The translations under genes and the position numbers were made by a program. From positions 18,397,754-18,461,753 of the forward strand of contig CAIIXF020000011.1 of NCBI GenBank assembly GCA_903813345.2: 64,000 nt of DNA, in the 5' to 3' direction. This stretch comes from Owenia fusiformis. Its lineage: Eukaryota; Annelida; Polychaeta; Sabellida; Oweniidae. The notes under the pieces were generated by a model that did no database searches, had not been told where the DNA came from, and saw only the letters and a program-made list of their open reading frames with translations. This document shows positions 47,801-56,794 of this stretch, piece after piece (the stretch's first letter is position 1; each line of letters opens with the position of its first letter).

Positions 47801-50800
47801 CACCTGCTCCACCTACCCTACCCCTGGGTTACTATAGCAACCATATTATTAGGTCTACTGACCTTCATGATAAAACTTTCTCAATTCATTCACAACTAAC
47901 ATGTGCACATTTTGACAAAAATTCAGCTAGATTGAAAAGAAAACAACTAAAATACAGCATCATTCCTGAAACGTATGGAACACCCTGTATTTGATAAAAT
48001 GAGTAAACGCATCTAACAATTGGGTCAAGCCAGAATAATTTGGCCAAAGGACGGTATACTTGGGTTTCCAAGAACACTTGGAGCTTCACAAACGATCGTC
48101 TTAGTTTGTACGTTTGAATAAAAAAAACTAAATATATCTATTTCATTGATTTTGAAACGCCCAGGGGTAAGATATTGTTGGATTGTTTATCACGTTAAGT
48201 ATCGTTATGGAAGAGGAGCCCCCCTCTTGTATCTTGAGAAAAAAATCAATGGAAAGTGCGAAGCAAACATATTTTCTATCATAACAACAATAATATAGAC
48301 ATAAACATACTTTCACTAGACTTCCTATCTCATACATGGAAATTTACAGTGATTGGAGGGAGGGGTGAGTTGATCGAATTAAAGTCAAAGCTAGTATAGG
48401 GTTGGTCCGTCCTACCCTTTCTCAGACAAGCAATTGTCAAGGGGATGCGATTCTTTGGGCCTTGCATCATTGCGAGCGAAGCGAGCCCGAAAAAGAGGGG
48501 ACGAGGTTCACCGGATTTTTTTATAATCAACATGGTTATGTATATTAGCCTATATGGTGTATTCTAAGCATTTCAAAGTTCAAACTATAATTTGATGTAT
48601 TTTCAACAAATTAACAAAATAACCCACTGGCTACGCCCACGAGAAAGAACTGATATAAGACTGTGATCTTTCAAGATTGGAAATGCCGTTGGTTCCGCAT
48701 TAGTAGTCAGTCAGACACAACTTCAGTCAGGTGAAAGTGACTTTTGGTCCTAATCGTATCAGTATAGTATTTGAGTCATCGGCTGTTGGAGCGAGTGGAA
48801 TAGTAAATTCCACCAACCAATGTTGAATCATTTATTTTTCTAGTATTCTAATGATGCCCTTTGTGGTGTTATTTATAAAAGACTAGGTTGATTAATGATT
48901 AATTGCTGAATCACTAGTTCAATAAAGCGCTAATCCTTCTACTAACTCTTGTTTAGTGACATGGTCTGACCAAAGTAGTTGTCATTTACCCAAGAGATTC
49001 CTCTTTAATCTCTAATGACGAATAAATATGTATGATGTTTTGATGAGTTGTCATGGAAATAAACAGGTGATCCGATGAAATTAAGACTGTTTTATCTTTA
49101 TATCAATTAATAATAAATAATGTCCATGTTTTTGATCATCCTATAGCCTTTGCAAACTGTTCATTTTCAAATAATTGTTTTCCTCGATATCATATCGTTA
49201 TTTATGAACGTTATTTGAAAATTCTAAATGTATATACGGTGGGAGTGCACAATGGGCAACCATGAGAAAACACGACAAATCCACAAGTATCAAGTACGCA
49301 CATTAAGCTGAGACACATTCATGAATGATAATCACGCAACATTCCATGCAAGGGCTGTTACTAATTATTGATACAGATATAGTTAAATACCAAATTCAAT
49401 TAAAATATAAATCCTTCTTAGGATAACATAACTGGTTATTGGACTTATAAGACCTTAGTATAAGACCTTCGACTAATATCCTTCAACACGCCAGGAAAAT
49501 TGGAACATCCTCCCAATTAGAAAGAGGACTTGCTTTATAGATGGATAAATACAGGGTGGGCCGAAACATATTATCCATTTTGATTGAACACTATTTTTTT
49601 AAACGAGGCTACTTTGATAATATTTTTTTCAGAACTATGTCACAAAAGCATGACGTTTATTGGATAATAATGGGTTCGGGCCTTTTGGCCTTTGGCCTTT
49701 ATTTCACCTAACACCCAGGACTCATGGTTTATCTATTACCCAATACTCTCTTATTTTGTCACTGTTTCTGAAGACTGAATTTCTTGACCAATGTTTGTCT
49801 TCGGAGTCTCTATTGTTCACGAGCGTGTCAATCAACGCTTTAGTGTCGAAAAAGTTAATGTGTATTATGCAACTGGACGGGCACATCCCCGGGGGCACGA
49901 TGATGTGTGTCCAGTGAGAATCATTACTATGGAAATGATGAGAAAGAAATTCATCTCAGCTCTGAGAGAAGAAAACAGGGTTTTAATTATTTATCTCGCG
50001 CCTCAAAGACAATCCACAGCCACAACACTCCCTTGGTCAACCCCCTGTAGGAAGCAAGAATACTAATAGTCTCCTACTGTGTCACTGTTTTAGAACAAAT
50101 TCCAATGATTAATGCCATGCATGAAAGATGTGATAAGCATGAACATAGGATGGTGTTGTTATCACAATCAAGCTAAATTCTAAAGAGGCGTTTTTCTTTG
50201 ACCATCTTGCATTATCTTAAGTATTCTTAGTTGTTATTCCGTTTATTGATGAGCCTCCGAGGCCATTATTTTATTTATACCCTGTCCAAAGTTTTATTTT
50301 ACTATATTCATTATACTAATGGGATAATGGATGGATTAGCAGCACACTGTCCAGAGTTGATATATTATACATAATATAAATCTAAGGAGTTAATGAGAAT
50401 AAAAAACTTATCAATTCAAGCTCCATTATTGCATCAATAATACCCTGAGGTATACTGTAGTAATTAGTAGTACTACCCTCTGGAGAACAGTACTAGCAAT
50501 CAAAGGAGTTTGGATATAACATGAATACCATGTGCCAGCTATCAGCATCTTCGAACGCTTTGTCTGTTACGCGGTATATGGCATACATTCATGGTTGCGC
50601 GGTATTTGTGATACGGGTGAATATGCCATACTCACCTGCGGTATATGGCATATTCCGCAGTAAATATGCGATACATTGATTTCAGTGAATACCCGATATT
50701 CACCTGAGGAATATGTCATACTTACTTGCAGTATATGCCATATACCGCAGGTGAATATGACATATACCGCAAGTGAAAACGTGATACAGAAAGCCTTGAT

Positions 50801-52415
50801 TTTGATTGGTTGCGAGAATCGACTCTAAATGCAAAACTACGCTGGATTACCAATATAGTTAGTGCGTCGAGTACTAATATATGAATCCTGGATTGATTGA
50901 GTAAGTTAATTACACGAGATTGGTGACTGATACTTCTGCTAAGTTGATATATTCGATACACAGGACTGTTGATTCAGTAATCATTATAATAATTCATAAC
51001 GTTTTACTTGTTCGTTTAATCGATGCAATTGACAATTGCGTTCTTCCGTATCACGTTCTCATTGGTTAGTGTGTATGCCATATACCGCAGGTGAATCTGT
51101 CATACACCGCAAGTGAATATGCCATATTCGTTGCGGAATATGACATATTTTTGTATCGTGTTTGCCGCGTCACATTGTCTTCTCTGCGTTTAAGACCGAT
51201 GGTAGTCGAGCGAATGAAGATGAGTTATCAGAAGACGTTATTTGCAATCCTCATTGGAGTCACATGTGATTTTGAGAAATGTTTAAGAATGAGAAAATAC
51301 AGTGACCTACTTCTTAAAACTACAAAATAAGGGTGCCGAAATAAGTAGATAATTTCTCATTTCTCTAATGGGGATTCCATAAAAATTCCAAACGTACACT
51401 TACTACACGTACACTTACAGTGTACACAATCACTAACCTGCCTATTTGCCATCCGCCTTAACTAATGTGACTTCGATTCTGATGAATTTGAACCAATCTA
51501 TACTATCTGGATAAAATATTAATGAAAGGATTGTCTCTCACTAAAAAGCACAGAATGAAGCTTTCCTCCAGAGAATCGAATTCAAACCAATGAAAAGGGT
51601 ACATTTACAAACAGCAACCCCCTCCAATTCTCTCATGACAATGGAGGAATTAAACATTTTCGATGGAATGCTCTAAAGGACCTCCATTGTGATCAATGCA
51701 GAACTGTTCAATTTTTAGGACACCCTGTGATAGTGAGCTGGCCCGTAGCCAGGATTTGCCAAAGAGGGGGGGGGGGTTCAGTTTTTGAAAATTTCCAGGG
51801 GGGGTTCACTTTTGACAATCTTGGGGATTCGCTCGAACCCATCGAGCCCCCTGGCTACGGGCCTGGTGAGGGGGCATAGACTTGATTTGAAATTGAGTGC
51901 ACCATCAAAATATGCAGTCTCAAATGAATAATCCTACAGCACATAAATTATTCATGTGGTTAGACTTTGAAATAAAGTTCAGGGATTTACATTTGGACTC
52001 TATAAAAACTTGTTGATTTGAATGAAATATGTTGTTAATGGATGACACCCATCATGTTGATGAAATGTACATGTATATCTTAATGAATCCATATGTATAT
52101 GTTCCAGGTAATGGTAAACGATCACAAGACAATGCAATAGACTATAAAGTAAACACATTAAATGATGATTTCTATGGGAGATTACTACAAAAACTAATGC
52201 CCCAAACATCAGAAGAAAATCTCCCATTTCAACATGTTGAATTGAACAGAAATACTCTCCCCGACGGCCCGATCTCGCTACCATATAGAGGTGTACTTCC
52301 CATGAGTGAATCAGGATCGGACCCAGAATCATATGAACTTTCCTACGACTACAATCCGAAGTCAAGAGACGCTCTGGTAAGATGGTTCTTTAACAAGGAG
52401 TTTTTGCAAACATAA
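27317..52415 (+). CDS. GGNG/excitatory-peptide-type neuropeptide precursor (proximal first exon isoform)
   Basis: A secreted precursor of a cyclic, disulfide-bridged neuropeptide. Exons 27317-27389, 45766-45807 and 52108-52415 join in phase 1 at both junctions to give 140 residues: signal peptide, then GKCSGRWAIHACAGGNG, then dibasic KR, then an acidic spacer of about 96 residues. From memory, earthworm EEP-2 is nearly identical over the core, and the marine snail Thais peptide shares KCSG-WAIHAC-GGN. The two cysteines (core positions 3 and 12) should bridge. Because Gly precedes Lys-Arg, the mature peptide is probably C-terminally amidated as ...GGN-amide, as in the snail form. The peptide directly follows the signal peptide, so no other cleavage is needed. 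A second first exon at 18619 can splice to the same exon 2. Confidence 0.9.
27398..27575 (+). repeat. 88-bp tandem duplication at start of GGNG intron 1
   Basis: ACAATTATCTTATCGATT recurs at 27398 and 27486, followed each time by ACACATACTTTTTTAACACA and a TATA/ATAC-rich tail. It lies just after the proximal donor. Confidence 0.75.
29121..29197. mobile_element. 77-bp micro-element with TACCCT...AGGGTA ends, perfect 9-bp TSD (copy A)
   Basis: Begins TACCCTGCGTGCAGAGTCTA, ends GAATGCAAAGGGTA, flanked by ATCAAGAAC on both sides. Four copies occur in this window. Confidence 0.85.
29290..29482 (+). repeat. 96-bp tandem duplication
   Basis: TTTAGTTCGTTAAGTCAT begins at 29291 and again at 29387, each followed by GAATATTGGGGGTTGTATCC and CCTTCAGTGAAATACCTTGA. 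Two units nearly identical. Confidence 0.8.
30233..30720. mobile_element. TTAA-flanked TIR element carrying a tRNA-like sequence
   Basis: A perfect 26-bp inverted repeat (starting ACCTGCACATCGCTCCAAAA) at 30233-30258 and 30695-30720, flanked by TTAA on both sides, as in piggyBac- or Kolobok-type transposition. 488 bp, no transposase. A tRNA-like gene lies inside. The element appears inserted into an older interspersed repeat whose pieces are at about 30003-30045 and 30800-30850. Confidence 0.88.
30374..30447 (-). pseudogene. tRNA-like sequence, Gly-like body with AGC (Ala) anticodon
   Basis: The minus strand has a good A-box region (GTAGTCTAGCGGTAC), anticodon arm CTCGC-TTAGCAC-GCGGG, and a perfect B box (GGGTTCGAATCCC) with a nearly intact T arm, followed by TTTTT as a polymerase III stop. 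The sequence from the D arm to the variable region resembles metazoan tRNA-Gly, but the anticodon loop reads AGC. The 3' acceptor strand ATTCGCC has no partner in the 5' flank (AAAAC region), so the acceptor stem is broken and the gene is probably not functional. It could be a tRNA-derived SINE head. Confidence 0.6.
31562..32192. mobile_element. Foldback element with ~220-bp arms
   Basis: The left arm (AAAGGAATATTCCTTTCCAG, TATGGTAGCTATAATCATAT, CAGTAAGCTGCCATCTTTTA, GGAAGTGATGTCATCGACTC) returns in reverse order and complement at the right (GAGTCGATGACATCACTTCC to CAAGGAAGATTCCTTTAAG). Transcription would give a long hairpin. Confidence 0.75.
32243..32325. mobile_element. Micro-element copy B (83 bp)
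   Basis: Begins TACCCTACGCGCAGAGTCTA, ends AATGCAAAGGGTA. Flanks GGGAAATCA and GAGAAATCA differ at one of nine bases. Confidence 0.8.
32880..34500. repeat. ~64-bp minisatellite with 521-bp higher-order repeat
   Basis: Units of GAGTTCTTTCTGAGAAGTG, GGCGTGGAAACATGATTG and TTTTTAAGACGTGTGGCGTG repeat about 25 times. Landmark variants (AGAAGCGTGGAGTGGAGACA at 33561 and 33625) recur 521 bp later (34082 and 34146), so a block of about eight units was duplicated. Long minus-strand frames across it encode only the repeat and are not annotated as genes. Confidence 0.88.
34540..35530. other. No gene recognised
   Basis: AT-rich intron DNA (GGNG intron 1). No coding frame or strong repeat noticed. Confidence 0.5.
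35538..35675. repeat. 138-bp hairpin with ~60-bp arms
   Basis: GTTATGTACTGGGAGGTTTT to GAAATATGTGTATCTCCC is mirrored by GGGAGATACACATATTTCCC to CCGACCGTACATAAC around a GAGGGACCGCAGGGACCGA centre. It abuts the next element. Confidence 0.8.
35678..36015. mobile_element. TIR element with A-rich core
   Basis: ATGTATTTCATACCTACTGA at the left and TAGTAGGTATGGAATACAT at the right are inverted repeats (24 bp, few mismatches). The core is a degenerate TTTGAAAAAAA tract (35790-35895) followed by a short GGATGGATGCAG...CTGTATCCATCC hairpin. A similar A-rich tract is at 62865-63060. Confidence 0.6.
36576..37536. mobile_element. CTCACACAGTGAGCCTATGG-type element with CCGT microsatellite
   Basis: GCTCACACAGT at 36576-36586 and its reverse complement ACTGTGTGAGC at 37526-37536 bound a 961-bp unit. 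A GTCC/CCGT tetranucleotide run (36610-36660) follows the left end, and the body contains repeated AGGTCAAAGGTCA-type words. No transposase. Confidence 0.55.
37648..37728. mobile_element. Micro-element copy C (81 bp, opposite orientation)
   Basis: Reads TACCCTTTGCATTTGTTCGA to TGTGCGCGCAGGGTA, the reverse of copies A, B and D. Flanks TAGCTTATG and TAGTTTATT match at seven of nine bases. Confidence 0.75.
38763..38842 (+). repeat. TTTC microsatellite
   Basis: About 80 bases of (TTTC)n with interruptions. Lys/Glu-rich frames on the minus strand are by-products. Confidence 0.9.
39215..39790 (+). repeat. ~370-bp spaced duplication
   Basis: GGTCAACCGGAAATCGGATC at 39222 and GGTCAACCGGAAGCCGGATC at 39591, each followed by a matching segment (GATACCAAT, TCGATAGATT, GAACACTTT, TTAATTAATTAATTC). 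The copies are about 80 percent alike by eye. Confidence 0.65.
39900..40730. repeat. 108-bp tandem repeat, about eight copies, open in frame on both strands
   Basis: CATTTGTCCCATTGTTTGAA recurs every 108 bp from 40018. Because 108 is divisible by three and the unit lacks stops in one frame of each strand, both strands show long ORFs. The minus ORF (39798-40742, 314 residues) has a 36-residue Asn/Asp-rich unit with N-x-T sites (NVTQHDDNNDTSNNGTNEIP) and a hydrophobic C-terminus. Units fall into two groups differing at GNKSKL/GIESKL. No splice partner or known domain was seen, so coding status is unproven. Confidence 0.8.
41146..41319. mobile_element. 174-bp MITE, GTATTCGC-N-TGCAACTA termini (copy 1)
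   Basis: GTATTCGCAAATGCAACTAA and CGACTGTCGGCTTCCGG at the left, reverse complement at the right (CCGGTAGCCGACAGGCGCTA, TTGCAATCGCGAATAC). A second copy lies at 52428-52588. Confidence 0.8.
41555..41602 (+). promoter_or_regulatory. Three tandem CACACGTGATG E-box palindromes
   Basis: TTATCACACGTGATGT is repeated three times head to tail at 16-bp spacing. CACGTG is the core site of bHLH factors such as Myc/USF/CLOCK types. It lies in GGNG intron 1; a regulatory role is inference, and a chance minisatellite is the alternative. Confidence 0.4.
42194..42336 (+). repeat. ~72-bp tandem duplication
   Basis: AAAAATGTATTCTAGGTCCA to GGTCATGCTCATGATCATCG occurs twice in direct succession, almost identical. 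Confidence 0.8.
42718..42790 (+). repeat. Interspersed repeat, compact copy
   Basis: CATTCTGATACTCATAGCAT runs directly to GGGCTGAGAAGAAATGAGAT and TTTATCATGATG. Same ends as the 15214 and 30003 copies with the middle missing. Confidence 0.65.
42800..45765. other. No gene recognised (GGNG intron 1)
   Basis: AT-rich DNA. Apart from the 44226 duplication and a CCGCTGTGACG word repeated at 44907 and 45237, no structure was seen. ACAGGGTGGACG near 45389 may be a lone CAGGGTG-type terminus. Confidence 0.5.
44226..44415 (+). repeat. ~97-bp tandem duplication
   Basis: GTTATACAAAG begins near 44227 and again at 44324, each followed by CATTTATAT...TTAGATCAATCAAT. Diverged copies. Confidence 0.6.
45766..45807 (+). 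CDS. GGNG precursor exon 2: 42-nt microexon with the peptide core
   Basis: Acceptor TTTATTTTGCAG and donor GTATGT bound 42 bases reading GKCSGRWAIHACAG plus the first base of the next Gly. It holds both cysteines and the WAIHAC motif. It lies about 18 kb from the proximal first exon and 6.3 kb from exon 3, and is too short for ORF finders. Phase 1 on both sides, so it could be skipped in frame, which would remove the peptide. Confidence 0.9.
47146..47987. mobile_element. 842-bp TA-flanked foldback element with CAGGGTGTTCCATA ends
   Basis: TA-CAGGGTGTTCCATATGTTTC at the left and its relative ACGTATGGAACACCCTG-TA at the right. The arms stay inverted for most of the length (ATAGTTGCTATGGTAACCCA / TGGGTTACTATAGCAACCAT). 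TA duplication and CAGGGTG termini suggest a Tc1/mariner-related non-autonomous element. Confidence 0.82.
48000..50550. other. No gene recognised (GGNG intron 2)
   Basis: Short ORFs near 49660-50066 overlap in different frames and have no splice or family support. TACAGGGTGGGCC near 49549 may be a single CAGGGTG-type end, and CACTGGCTACGCCCACG near 48622 a single end of the GGCTACG family. Confidence 0.5.
50560..51165. mobile_element. Element rich in TATGCCATATACCGCAGGTG iterons
   Basis: Variants of CATATACCGCAGGTGAATAT occur in both orientations, clustered at 50570-50790 and 51070-51165 with unrelated DNA between. Outer parts TTACGCGGTATATGGCATA and TTGCCGCGTCAC are loosely inverted. This looks like the subterminal repeat zones of a non-autonomous DNA transposon. 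Confidence 0.6.
51740..51863. mobile_element. 124-bp MITE with GGCCCGTAGCCAGG termini
   Basis: A perfect 14-bp inverted repeat, GGCCCGTAGCCAGG at 51740-51753 and CCTGGCTACGGGCC at 51850-51863, around a poly-G-containing core with GGGGGGTTCA(C) repeats. Related ends occur at 4591, 21634 and 48622. Confidence 0.75.
52108..52415 (+). CDS. GGNG precursor exon 3: GNG-KR and C-terminal spacer
   Basis: Acceptor ATGTTCCAG, then G-NGKR, which completes the GGNG motif and supplies the dibasic convertase site. Then follows an acidic, hydrophilic spacer (SQDNAIDYKVNTLNDDFYGR at its start, WFFNKEFLQT at its end) to TAA at 52413-52415. No second peptide copy or further dibasic site with a glycine amide donor is seen. 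A MITE starts within about 15 bases after the stop. Confidence 0.9.
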
Positions 52416-52427
52416 TCTGACAATTCT

Positions 52428-52588
52428 AATGCAACTTTCGGCTGTCGGCTACACCGGATTAACTTACTAATTGATGACCAACTAATTTAAATATGAATAG
52501 AAAAGTGGCAGGTATTATTCATGTTTAGATAAGTTACCCACAAGGTAGTAGGTTAATCCGGTAGCCGACAGCCGTTAGTTGCATTCGC
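52428..52588. mobile_element. MITE of the same family (copy 2), directly after the GGNG stop codon
   Basis: Left AATGCAACTTTCGGCTGTCG, right CCGGTAGCCGACAGCCGTTA then GTTGCATTCG. The body matches copy 1 (GATGACCAACT, TTTAAATATGAATAG). It begins about 13 bases after TAA 52415, so it probably forms part of the 3' UTR. Confidence 0.78.
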
Positions 52589-53238
52589 AAGTGTTAGGAG
52601 TTATACTCCAAGTTTAGCCCTGGATTTATAAATAACTGTTATTGATTGATTCATAGATTGTTTTTATTAGCTATGTTGCACAAAATGAATATAACTGCAT
52701 TTAACAGCATTCTCAAACAGGGGGATTACCCAAGGGCTCAAAGAAGACATGTGTCTATCGTGCAAATTTGTATTAAGATAAAGAAAGGTGTAATGAATAT
52801 GCTTACATCGATTAAAACATCACAACGAAGTGTTATTTTCGAAAACTATCTGGTGAAGTTAAGTTTAATCCACGTGTGTATTGTATCTTAGACTTTGAAT
52901 TCGGGCTGCTACCCTCATTCACAAGACAAGACATCATATATACGTGGTTTAATTCATCTTCAATGTATGTGTGTTTGAGAGCTGTTTGTTTGATTAACCA
53001 GTTGATTGACCGACTCATTTCTTCGAAGCAGAATCTATTGATACATACAACGTATTAATATTTAATCCCATAATGGAATCAAGTTCAATGTCATCAATCA
53101 TAACAGTTTATCACTTTCCCTTTCATTCCTCAAGGGTGTATGAAAGACTATATAGTATCTTGATTACAGTAAATCCCTTAATGATAATTGCTAAACAAGA
53201 GGCCCCTAGGAATGAAAAACCGATATAATTACTTTTTT

Positions 53239-54227
53239 ATGTCCCCACCACATAGTGTGGGGCCATATTGTCGGTCGAGTCGCGTCTGTATCTCCGACAG
53301 TTTTCTCCCAAACCGCTTGTGATATCACTTTCAAATTCTTAGGGTTAACTTTTGACTAGATACAGATGCGGTAGAACTTTTTGACTCAATACCTACTTCC
53401 TATAGGCCATTTTGAAGCTAAATGCTAAAATCCTTGTCTGCAAACTTTGAGGAAAATGGCTTCACAGTTACATTTTCACTCACTTCACTCTACATCTGAT
53501 TAGGTTTTGGACCTGTTAGCTCAGTCATGGCAGCCATTTTGAATGTCTTGAGAAAAGTTAGCGAGCGTTACTACTTGTATCATATTAGAATGGTGTTTTG
53601 AGTTTTCATACTTTAACTATTTTATAGATAATTTCTGCTGTAATAACAATTGTTATATGCTATAACTTTGTAAAAAGAAAAAACTCATAAGCAAAAACTC
53701 ATAACAACTTTTTATTGTCGGCCATTTTGGATTTTCCATCCTAAAATCGTGTCTGTAAAGTCTTGTCTACGTGTTTTCGGGTGAACTGTTTGGTAGATCT
53801 ACCCATTTGCAGGATCCCCATTTTCAGGATAACAGTTTGGCGGATGATTTATAATATGAAAATCTAGAACCGATTCGTTTTCGGCATTCTGGGTAAATGT
53901 TAAGGCAGCCATTTTGGATTTTCCGTCCTAAAATATTGTCGGTAAAGTCTTGTCTTTGCGTTTTCAGGTTAACCGTTTGAGGGATCAACTTTAAATTTTC
54001 AGGGATGATTCTTAGTATGAAAACCTTGGACCTGATTAGTTTTTCCGCATTCTGGATAAATTTTAGGGTGGCCATTTTGGATTTTCCGTCCTAAAATCTT
54101 CTTTGTAAAGTCATGTCTTCACATTTCCTGGCAAACCAGTTGAGAGATCAATTTCAAATTTCCAGGAATGATTCTTTATATGACAATCTCAAACTACTTA
54201 GTTTTTGGCCAGTCCTGGTGGGGACAT
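53239..54227. mobile_element. 989-bp element with ATGTCCCCACCA ends and internal ~170-bp repeats
   Basis: ATGTCCCCACCA (53239-53250) and TGGTGGGGACAT (54216-54227) are perfect 12-bp inverted ends. Inside, GCCATTTTGGATTTTCC(A/G)TCC plus TAAAGTC(A/T)TGTCT units recur about three times (53723, 53908, 54071). No transposase frame. Confidence 0.72.
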
Positions 54228-54839
54228 GTTGTACACATTTGTGTTCTTGTATATTGAGTATAAATGAATATAGATCTCTAATTTTCTTATGGGAAATGAT
54301 ATACCTCTATATCTATGCATGTGTTTTAATGTGTATTTAATCATTAATACCTCAAATATTATCAATAATCAACATATGAAAATCAAATCAATAGAGCAAG
54401 CCACAAGATTACGATAATAAAATAGATACAAATAAGTGCCAATTACTTATTATACCCTATATACAATCAGAAATTCAATTGAATGGAAGCGTCCATAATG
54501 AGTACTATGTACTGGTAAATATTAAATTCTTTCAGAGGGCTAATATAAATAGTAAATAATGGCCATCTCATATGCACTTGAAGACCCAAACCAGATGTGA
54601 ACAAAGCACCATGGCAATAATATAATACAAATAAAGTTGGTACACTTTACTACTCCCAATTGTATATTAAAAACAATGGAACACTGATTGTCAGGGAAGA
54701 ACAAGCTCATAAATTGTCCAATCTAAATATTGGAAACCCTCAAATAAATACAATACAAAAAGTACCAATTAAAAGTTTGTGTCATCTTGCAACGGTGTCT
54801 CCCCCTTCTTTCCATATTTTTCTTAGACGCCAAAGTCAT

Positions 54840-56780
54840 TAAGCTTTGTCCTTGCCGTCAGAAGGAAGAAAACGCTGATAGGCTTCCTGGGCAGACTGGC
54901 AGATGGGAATATCTCACTTTAAAGCCTCTGTGACACCCCCGGGGTGACACCCATCTACTTACGTCTTGTTGTGCATGGCCTTGTAGCTAGCAATTAGACT
55001 ACAGCCAAGTATATTGTGATACTAATGTCTTGATACAGAAATCCATGAGATTTAGGACAAATACTATATTTGCTATAGTATTTCTTTTTTTAAAGTGGCA
55101 GTTAGGGATAGGGATCGCAACGTGAACAAATAATACCGCTGTTTATCCTTAAAATATAATATATGACGAGATATCTTATTTGAGGTATCGATCTAATCAA
55201 GTTTAGCCCAAGGATTTAAACCGATGCCTCAATGATTTGTGAGTGATTTAAGTCCACAACATTTTATCTGCATTTACCCTACGCGCAGAGTCTAGTTATA
55301 AACGAAGACGAAGCTCTCTTTTAAGAAGTGAAGTCGAACGAATGAAATGGGTAATCTGCATTCACTTTTAAAATGATAACCAAATGCAGAGTTCAAATCA
55401 AAGCATTTCCATCAAATAAATTCAGAACTCTTAACAGTTTAGAAAAACACAACAATGCCTGAATGCTGTCAGCAAAAAAATGTGGTAATTTCAGCTCGTC
55501 TGAGCAATCCTTTAATGTCCCTTTAACATAGATGAATCTGAGACTTGGAGTCAAACGACGCGGAAACGTATACCAATTAGAAAATAAATATTTTTATCCG
55601 AGCATTTCATTTCCTCCTCAACAGAGATAATGATCATTAATAACCTATTGATTATCTTACAAGTTACAAAGACGTCAATCAATTCCTTCGCAGATTTTAA
55701 ACTGCGAAAACTTCATACAGTTTCAATAATTTCTTTTAGGACTGCTAAAACAGGAATAACCGTGAAATAAAATGGAAGTTGACATTCACCTTGAAAGCTT
55801 TTTCAGATCTTTAAAATGAAAAGTTTTAAAATACATTACTTCAAAAAACACATATTGATTAGAGTATCTAAATTAATTTGTATCATTAAGCTGGACCTAA
55901 GGGGGCTTCAAAAATGTATCTAGTTTCAGGGGATTTGGATACATTTCATTACATTTCAATTTTGAAAAATGGTCGTGCAATATTGTCAAAAGATAATGTG
56001 TCATGATTCTCCGTAATAACATATAAAATGAAAATAGCATATTGCTGTCAAATCATACTGTACCTAAAGCCAATTAATTTGATTAATGATCTTTCCAAAT
56101 ATTAGGTAATGTGATTTACACGATGTAGAGCTTAGAGATAATAGGCAGGGCGTAGTATTGCCTAATGAGGTAGAACAGTATTAAAAGTGGAACTAGTCTA
56201 GCTACAAGGCTCTGTGATCCCCACTAGTTCACTACAAGTATAAAAACTTCAGGGGATGTGTGTAGGGGGAGGGGGAGGCACAAAGGCTTGTAGTTAGACT
56301 AGAGCAGAACCTTCCCTCATACAACTCATATTTACACATAATCGGAAAGGGAAAAATTAAATTTGATGATTACACAATTTAAACTTGAAACACATCATTT
56401 CCCTGGTGTGTTTCTATAACAAAAATGTTATCACAAAAACAGATTCTTCATCATTTGAGAGTGAGCGATTTCCAGGAAGCCTATCGGCGTTTTCTTCATC
56501 ATGACGTTAATGCCAAAGCTTTGAGGGAAAAGTTTAAAGCTTCATCAAAAAAACCAGCGACTAATGGTGATAAGGAAAGATGAAATCAGCCCAGGGAGGT
56601 GATTGAACCATGTGAGGCAATACATCATGGTACTTGTATCAGAAAAAACATTGTGATGAATTCTCCTGGTGGCATTATCAATATTCAGGTTTATTCCGCT
56701 TACCAGTTTGATTTGCAATCATGAAGACTCCATACCATTGAAGTCCAAGAGGCGAGGACATTTCTGATAATAAATAAATA
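54840..56780. other. No gene recognised
   Basis: AT-rich DNA containing micro-element copy D. The segment TCAGGAAGCC...GCGTTTTCTTC near 56473-56495 is an inverse match to GAAGAAAACGC...GGCTTCCTG near 54864-54890, possibly a degraded large inverted repeat. No coding evidence. Confidence 0.45.
55275..55353. mobile_element. Micro-element copy D (79 bp), perfect 9-bp TSD
   Basis: Begins TACCCTACGCGCAGAGTCTA and ends GAATGAAATGGGTA, flanked by ATCTGCATT on both sides. Confidence 0.85.
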
Positions 56781-56794
56781 ATAAATAAATAATG

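Noticed and set aside
49660-50066. Two overlapping plus-strand frames (85 and 91 residues)
   Set aside because: No start context, splice site or recognisable motif; likely chance.
52000-52365. Minus-strand 121-residue frame
   Set aside because: Antisense to exon 3 of the neuropeptide gene, which has splice and family support.
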